From Rhodospirillales bacterium (GTDB taxonomy: Bacteria; Pseudomonadota; Alphaproteobacteria; Acetobacterales; Acetobacteraceae), in assembly GCA_903644035.1 (NCBI GenBank), contig CAHJXG010000140.1, positions 1-6,336 on the forward strand: 6,336 nucleotides of DNA, read 5' to 3'. Made by a program: the position numbers and the translations under genes. Within the stretch, counting starts at the first letter, position 1. Every line of letters begins with the position of its first letter. The notes under the pieces are model-generated. The model saw only the letters and a program-made list of their open reading frames with translations. It was not told the DNA's origin and ran no database searches. Shown piece by piece: positions 1 through 3,889 of the stretch.

Positions 1-852
1 CGAGGTCCGGGCCGCGGCCACCGTGCCCGCGCCGATGACGCTGGCCCACGTCGTGTCGCCGCCCTCGCCGCCGGCGGCGCCGTCCGGCGGCCCGTCCAGC
101 TTGACATACGGCATGTAGTCGTTGGCCCGCGACACCAGCCGCACCGACACGGTGCGCCGGTCGGTCTGCACCACCATGTTGGCGTCGATGCCGGCGTCGC
201 TCGGCTTGACGATGATGTGCAGCGTGCGGCCGGCGCCGGTGCCGGAGATGCGCGGGTGGGTGACCCAGCGCGGGTCGCCGATGTCCGGCTTGTCCGTGAT
301 GCTCTCGCCTGGCTCCAAGGAGATGTCGCACACGCGGTACGGGGCGCACACGACGGTCGGCTCGCCGTCGCCGTGGGCGAAGTGCAGCACCCCGTCCGCG
401 TCCATGCGGGGATGGGCCGGGCGGGCACGCCACTTGGTCGCCATCGCCACGTTGCGCCGCTCGCGCGGGGCCAGGGCGCGGTCGGGGGACAGGGTGGACA
501 CGGGCGGCGGGAAGTGGGCCGGCACGCCGATCAGCATGGTGCCCGGGCCTCGGCTTCCGCCGCCGCCGCCCACGCTTGTGTCCGTGCCGCTCGGCGTGGT
601 GGCGTCCGCCCGGGCCGAGCTGCCGTTGGGCGTGGCGCTCGCGTTTCCGGCCGCGTCGCCCGCCCCCGTCGAACTGGCATTCGCCGCGGCCATGTTGCCG
701 TTGGGCTTGGCCGACGCGTTGGCCTTGGCGGTGGTGCCGGGGTCGGGAACGTCGAGCGCGGGCACCACCTGGGCCGAGGCGGCGGAAGCGAGGCAGCAGC
801 CGGCCAGGACGGCGGCCATGCCGGCCCGGGTGCGGCGCGCGATGGCTGTCAT
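1..852 (-). CDS. trbG: TrbG, VirB9/CagX-family outer-membrane-complex protein (C-terminus outside the window)
   Basis: TrbG is the VirB9-type periplasmic protein that joins the outer-membrane core complex. The window holds 284 codons from ATG at 852 and no stop, so the C-terminal end is missing. The N-terminus is a secretory signal, with two readings: signal peptidase I cleavage after ASA27, or lipoprotein processing at a lipobox L16-A-G-C19. Residues 42-99 are a low-complexity Ala/Asn/Gly/Ser/Pro linker ending in five glycines. The conserved domain follows, with C169-A-P-Y-R-V-C175-D and L179-E-P-G-E, then G192-D-P-R-W, V215-K-P and T230-D-R-R-T, all characteristic of TrbG. The trbF stop overlaps the start (ATGA). 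No Shine-Dalgarno sequence is apparent upstream (the bases read CCGCGGGCCTGCAGCC), so translation probably depends on coupling to trbF. High third-position G+C agrees with trbF and trbE. Confidence 0.93.
   Translation of the reverse strand, partial: MTAIARRTRAGMAAVLAGCCLASAASAQVVPALDVPDPGTTAKANASAKPNGNMAAANASSTGAGDAAGNASATPNGSSARADATTPSGTDTSVGGGGGSRGPGTMLIGVPAHFPPPVSTLSPDRALAPRERRNVAMATKWRARPAHPRMDADGVLHFAHGDGEPTVVCAPYRVCDISLEPGESITDKPDIGDPRWVTHPRISGTGAGRTLHIIVKPSDAGIDANMVVQTDRRTVSVRLVSRANDYMPYVKLDGPPDGAAGGEGGDTTWASVIGAGTVAAARTS
556..729 (-). repeat. Low-complexity linker with an imperfect repeat in trbG
   Basis: Codons 42-99 of trbG encode almost only Ala, Asn, Gly, Ser, Thr and Pro. Two 9-codon units are related: NASAKPNGN (694-720) and NASATPNGS (619-645), with 22 of 27 bases identical when compared by hand. 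The stretch ends in a GGC/GGA triplet tract (556-570) coding for five glycines. It separates the secretion signal from the conserved domain and probably behaves as a flexible periplasmic spacer. Confidence 0.7.
849..852 (-). promoter_or_regulatory. ATGA stop/start overlap of trbF and trbG
   Basis: The four bases ATGA hold the trbG start (852-850) and the trbF stop TGA (851-849). As no ribosome site is visible before trbG, this overlap is the likely means of starting its translation, and it would keep the two proteins in a fixed ratio. Confidence 0.65.
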
Positions 853-1592
853 GGCTGCAGGCCCGCGGAGTTGGTGCGGCAGGCGTTGCCCTGCTCGGGA
901 GGCTTGCGCCAATCGAAGTCGATGACGAACCAGCCCTCGGGGTTGCGGTCGATATCGGCGGGCAGGCTCGGGGTGTCGATCTCGTAGGTGGCCGTCATCC
1001 GCCACAGGTCGTCGCTGAGGGGTGTGCCATCGCGGGCGATGCTGTGCTCGCACCATTCGACCTGCCAGGTGCGGTTGGCCACCCGCAGCGCGGTCTCGCC
1101 GGACAGGTGGACCGTGTAGTGACCCGCGCGAACGTCTGGCGGGTCGGCTTGGTGGTAGGCGATCAGCTTCTGCTGGGCGACGCTGCCGGATGCGGTCATG
1201 TCGTAGGCGTCCGACACCAGGACGCGCAGCCCGGCGTAGTCCGCCACGATCATGCGCGTGTCCCGCAGCCACGTCAGCAGCCGCTTGCCGATCTGCGCGT
1301 CGGTCAGGGTGCGCGGGCCGTCCAGCACGCCGCCCGAAAGGCGGTGCCCGGCCGTGTCGCGTTCCACGACGTAGGGGATGTAGCTGCCCTTTTGGTGCTG
1401 CTCGCGGGCATCCCACACAGCCAGGCCCGCGACGGCGAGCGCGGCGAAGGCGACGCCGTAGGCGACCTTCTCGCGGCGGCCGGCGGCGCCGATCCACTCG
1501 TCCCAAACGCTGCGGCCCTTGGTGAACGTCTTGCCGGGGACGGGCTTGGCGCCCTCTGCCGGCCTGCGAAGCAGGCTGCTGGACATGGACAT
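849..1592 (-). CDS. trbF: TrbF, VirB8-like inner-membrane assembly protein
   Basis: TrbF is the VirB8-type bitopic inner-membrane protein that nucleates the periplasmic part of the secretion complex and contacts TrbG and TrbI. The 247-residue product has a short cytoplasmic N-terminus, one membrane helix at about 43-60 flanked by RREK, then the family strand YIPYVVERD (71-79). The periplasmic NTF2-like domain follows, with W176..EW180.E182. The VirB8 signature N217-P-E-G220 is near the end, with the usual hydrophobic strand after it. ATG at 1592 is chosen because TAAGGAG lies five bases upstream; a second ATG two codons later is too far from that site. The gap to trbL is nine bases. The last codons overlap the trbG start in an ATGA. 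GC3 is 37/40 in the first 40 codons, like most of the operon and unlike early trbL. Cysteines at 181 and 238 could pair in the periplasm; I infer this only from their presence. Confidence 0.95.
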   Translation of the reverse strand: MSMSSSLLRRPAEGAKPVPGKTFTKGRSVWDEWIGAAGRREKVAYGVAFAALAVAGLAVWDAREQHQKGSYIPYVVERDTAGHRLSGGVLDGPRTLTDAQIGKRLLTWLRDTRMIVADYAGLRVLVSDAYDMTASGSVAQQKLIAYHQADPPDVRAGHYTVHLSGETALRVANRTWQVEWCEHSIARDGTPLSDDLWRMTATYEIDTPSLPADIDRNPEGWFVIDFDWRKPPEQGNACRTNSAGLQP

Positions 1593-1597
1593 GAACG

Positions 1598-1604
1598 CTC
1601 CTTA
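1598..1604 (-). promoter_or_regulatory. Ribosome binding site of trbF, overlapping the trbL stop
   Basis: TAAGGAG on the minus strand, five bases from the trbF ATG. The TAA is the in-frame stop of trbL, so ribosomes ending trbL sit on the trbF loading site. This is the strongest Shine-Dalgarno sequence in the window. Confidence 0.75.
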
Positions 1605-2927
1605 CGGCTCCGCCCGCTGCTGCGCGGAGCCGACCTGGTTGCCCGCGTTCCGGGTGGAGCCGGGCGCCGCGGGAGACGAGTTGCTGCTGTTGGCTGTGGC
1701 GCGGTGGGCGTCCGCGCGGGTGTTCATGGCATCGGCCATGCGGAACGCACGCACGCCGTGCTGGGCGGCGTAAGTTCCTCTCATGCGCTGGCCGATGTCC
1801 TCGGCTGCGGCCTTGCCGAGATTGCCGGCCGCCATGCCCGTGATCTGCGCCCCGCGCGAGATGCTGCCCATCACGCCCCGGCCGCCGCCGGCATTGGAGA
1901 TGGCCCCGCCGGACCCGGCCGCCTCGCGCGCCGAGAGCTGCGCGCTCGCCTCTGAGAACGCTGCTTTGGTGGCAGCTGCGCCACCTACAGCACCCACAGC
2001 CGTGCTGCCAGCAAGCGCGGCAGCCATGCGCGGTGCAGCACCGAGACCAAGGCCCATGTTGGTGTGAGTGCCAAGGATCATGTCCTGGGCACGTTGGGGC
2101 AAGGTGTTGACCAGGCGCAGCAGCACCAACGGCACACCAACCATCACGGCAATTTCGATCCAAGAAGGGTCAACGCCGACGTTCCTGATCCAACCGCGCA
2201 TCAAGACTTCTGACAGCCCTACGAGAAGCTGCAACACAAGTCGTTTCATGCCGACGGCAATGGCATAGTGAAGCTGCGCGATGGCCATGCTGCGCGTCCA
2301 CGACGCACCGCCAAAGCCGAGCAGGATCACCCCTGCCGATGCTGCGAAATAGCTCTCGACAATGACTTCGATCATCATGCCAGTCACCATCGCGAACACA
2401 CCGAGGATTGCGAGCCCGGCAAAAATCAGCAGAACGGATTTTATGTTGAAGCCAAGTGGAGACCAGACGGCCTTGACCAGCTCAAGTCCTAACTCGAAGA
2501 TGTCACCCGGCGACAAATTGCGACTTCCGCCTGCCGCCACACTCGCGTCATTCGCCACTTGGGCGAAGCTGCTGGTAATAGCACGGTTGATATCCGGGCC
2601 ATTGACGCAAAGCCAGTAGAAGAAGCCGAGAGTGATAACTTGAAACAGAACAACTGCAAGAATTTCCACGGTGTCTGTACGCCCGATAATCTGGCGGCCA
2701 ACGACCAAGACGAATTCAATCAGGGCCAAGCTGGCGAAAAGCGCCTTGGCTTGGTTCATCAGCACGCCCTCGAAGGAGCGCATGTTGTTGAAAGCGTTAA
2801 CGATGCCTTCAATCGACCCGGAGCCTATACCGGCTGCCTGCGCATCCAACGGCATGGCAGACAGGGCACAGGTCGCAACCAGACCACCAACAGCGTAGCA
2901 GGCAAAGCGAAACTTGAGTTGGCGCAT
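1602..2927 (-). CDS. trbL: TrbL, VirB6-like polytopic inner-membrane protein
   Basis: TrbL is the VirB6-type integral membrane protein of the Trb channel, lying in the inner membrane on the substrate path. The 441-residue product begins with a signal-peptide-like segment (Lys/Arg at 2-7, hydrophobic 9-25, AQA31). Likely membrane segments follow at about 61-77, 87-107, 164-186, 193-208, 222-243 and 257-276. The family-like motif GFGGASWT is at 204-211, between membrane segments. After residue 286 the protein turns into a soluble Ala/Gly/Ser-rich tail with a GKAAAEDIGQR motif that I associate with TrbL C-termini, ending in a Ser/Asn-rich stretch. The ATG at 2927 shares its A with the stop of the small gene (TGATG), so reinitiation is likely. 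A purine-rich GGGAGGGG lies 10 bases upstream. The stop TAA forms part of the trbF ribosome site. Codon usage changes sharply near codon 325: 24 of 40 G/C third positions in the first 40 codons, against 39 of 40 in codons 326-365 (hand counts). The gene appears mosaic. Confidence 0.93.
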   Translation of the reverse strand: MRQLKFRFACYAVGGLVATCALSAMPLDAQAAGIGSGSIEGIVNAFNNMRSFEGVLMNQAKALFASLALIEFVLVVGRQIIGRTDTVEILAVVLFQVITLGFFYWLCVNGPDINRAITSSFAQVANDASVAAGGSRNLSPGDIFELGLELVKAVWSPLGFNIKSVLLIFAGLAILGVFAMVTGMMIEVIVESYFAASAGVILLGFGGASWTRSMAIAQLHYAIAVGMKRLVLQLLVGLSEVLMRGWIRNVGVDPSWIEIAVMVGVPLVLLRLVNTLPQRAQDMILGTHTNMGLGLGAAPRMAAALAGSTAVGAVGGAAATKAAFSEASAQLSAREAAGSGGAISNAGGGRGVMGSISRGAQITGMAAGNLGKAAAEDIGQRMRGTYAAQHGVRAFRMADAMNTRADAHRATANSSNSSPAAPGSTRNAGNQVGSAQQRAEP

Positions 2928-3136
2928 CAGTAGCGTGCCCCTCCCATGGCGGATGGTGCAGGAGGGCTTAGAAACCGCCTCAAGCTACCGTCGTCATGGG
3001 CGGCTACCGGCGGTGCCGGACATTCGACTGCGACTCTCACATTTGCAGTGGCGGCATGGAGCACTGCGCCCGCTACGCTGCCGGCAAGTGCAGTGGTGGC
3101 AAGGGCAGCAGCAGCTACGGTGGCAGTGACCTGCAT
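2927..3136 (-). CDS. Small secreted or membrane protein in the trbK position
   Basis: This 69-residue protein lies between trbJ and trbL, where Ti-type operons carry trbK (entry exclusion in RP4). I do not recognise the sequence as TrbK. There is no lipobox: the only cysteine is C39, and the N-terminus lacks basic residues. What is visible is an Ala/Val-rich hydrophobic stretch (5-31) ending in a signal-peptidase-like A-T-A31, then N-V-R-V-A-V-E-C39, a Pro/Ala and Asp segment, and a C-terminal tail with R54-F55, P-A-P and G-G-A-R-Y69. Those features parallel the mature N-terminus and tail of TrbJ. The gene is supported by a good ribosome site overlapping the trbJ stop, a 9-base gap from trbJ, and a TGATG junction with trbL. 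Its codon usage (38 of 69 third positions G or C, hand count) differs from trbJ and matches early trbL. It may be a diverged exclusion protein, an internally deleted TrbJ copy, or an unrelated small protein. Confidence 0.7.
   Translation of the reverse strand: MQVTATVAAAALATTALAGSVAGAVLHAATANVRVAVECPAPPVAAHDDGSLRRFLSPPAPSAMGGARY
2938..2945 (-). promoter_or_regulatory. Ribosome binding site of trbL
   Basis: GGGAGGGG on the minus strand, 10 bases before the trbL ATG and inside the last codons of the small gene. With the TGATG junction, translation of trbL probably depends both on this site and on ribosomes finishing the small gene. Confidence 0.45.
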
Positions 3137-3140
3137 GATA

Positions 3141-3147
3141 TCCTCTC
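3141..3147 (-). promoter_or_regulatory. Ribosome binding site of the small gene
   Basis: GAGAGGA on the minus strand, four bases (TATC) before the ATG at 3136. It overlaps the TGA stop of trbJ (3148-3146). This near-ideal site is the best evidence that the 69-codon frame is translated. Confidence 0.7.
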
Positions 3148-3889
3148 AGTAACGGGCGTTGCCGGTGGGGGTCGGGGCTGGAGCGGCCATGAAGCGCGTC
3201 ATGTCCGCATCCCCCACCGCTTGCCGGTCGGCCGCGATCTGGAGCGCGTTCGCGTTCATGCGGGCGTCCTCCAGCATGATCTCGCGCAGCCGGTGCAGCT
3301 CGTTGACTTGCGCGCCGGCCATCTCCGTGTTGGCCTGGATGGCACGCACCGCGCCGTCCGCGCCGGCCGAGCGGGAGCGGATCGCATCGACCACGGCGCG
3401 GTCGCCGGTCATCTGGTCGCGCATCAGGCCGAAGCCGGACAACGTGGCCGTCACGTTGTCGTTTGCCTGCTGCGACCAGCGCGCATACTGCGCCGGCATG
3501 TCGATCGTCTGGCCCAGCACGCTGCGGTAGCTTTGCAGGTTCGCGCTGACCATGCTGGCGTTGTTCATGAGCTGAGTGCCGCGCCGGAACAGGGTCTGTG
3601 TTTGCGCAAAGTTGCCCTCGATCTGGTTCCACACCTGGCCGGGCAGGCTGGCCATGTTCCTGACCTGGTTCTGCAGCATCGTCGCCTGGTTGATGCGCAT
3701 GGTGATCGTGTTCGCGACCTGCTCCACCTCCTTGGCGTAGGAGGTGAGCTGCTGCGTCCAGGTGGCGCAGTTGGCGCACACGACGGCGAGCTGCGCGCGG
3801 GCGGGCCGGGGCGCCGGCGCGACGAGGAACGCGGCGCCGAGCGCGAGCGCCGGCAGCAGCGCGCGACTAAAGGCCGAGCGATCGGGCAT
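3146..3889 (-). CDS. trbJ: TrbJ, VirB5-like minor pilus protein
   Basis: TrbJ is a secreted periplasmic protein of the VirB5 type, thought to act at the pilus base or tip in mating-pair formation. From ATG at 3889-3887 it has 247 residues, a normal length. Residues 1-32 form a Sec signal peptide (Arg at 4 and 9, hydrophobic core about 10-24, cleavage after ARA32). The mature protein begins Q33-L-A-V-V with a C38-A-N-C41 pair, followed by a mostly helical, Gln/Asn/Met-rich body. Near the end, the stretch around NELHRLREIML followed by Ala-rich helix is typical of the family. A longer frame begins at 4018, but its extra residues are read across trbE and would bury the signal peptide, so the shorter start is preferred. 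A possible ribosome site AAGGGG lies 10 bases upstream. The start lies inside the last codons of trbE, which suggests translational coupling. The tail ends G-N-A-R-Y, resembling the end of the next small protein. Confidence 0.9.
   Translation of the reverse strand: MPDRSAFSRALLPALALGAAFLVAPAPRPARAQLAVVCANCATWTQQLTSYAKEVEQVANTITMRINQATMLQNQVRNMASLPGQVWNQIEGNFAQTQTLFRRGTQLMNNASMVSANLQSYRSVLGQTIDMPAQYARWSQQANDNVTATLSGFGLMRDQMTGDRAVVDAIRSRSAGADGAVRAIQANTEMAGAQVNELHRLREIMLEDARMNANALQIAADRQAVGDADMTRFMAAPAPTPTGNARY

Larger units (their letters stand above)
1953..3140 (-). other. Lower-GC segment spanning the small gene and the trbL membrane domain
   Basis: Hand counts give 30/60 G+C at both 2401-2460 and 2641-2700, and 33/60 at 2221-2280, compared with 46/60 at 4801-4860 and 42/60 at 661-720. 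Third-position G+C is 24/40 at the start of trbL and 38/69 in the small gene, but 37/40 at the start of trbF and 39/40 in the trbL tail. One edge falls at the trbJ/small-gene junction and the other inside trbL near codon 325. No direct or inverted repeats, integrase or insertion-sequence ends were seen at the edges, so homologous or in-frame recombination is more likely than transposition. Limits are approximate. Confidence 0.75.

Noticed and set aside
576..1955. A 459-codon open frame on the plus strand opposite trbG, trbF and the end of trbL
   Set aside because: It spans three well-supported minus-strand genes and has Arg/Gly-rich composition without motifs. It ends just where the high-GC codon usage stops in trbL, as expected for a composition artefact.
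2268..2933. Several short plus-strand frames opposite trbL (for example 2559-2933 and 2268-2492)
   Set aside because: They have no recognisable content, no good ribosome site was noted, and they lie antisense to the well-supported trbL. The lower GC of this segment is explained by the codon usage of trbL.
1953..3140. An insertion sequence or integrated mobile element as the cause of the low-GC segment
   Set aside because: There is no transposase or integrase, no terminal inverted repeats or target duplication could be seen, and trbL continues in frame across the edge. In-frame recombination explains it better.
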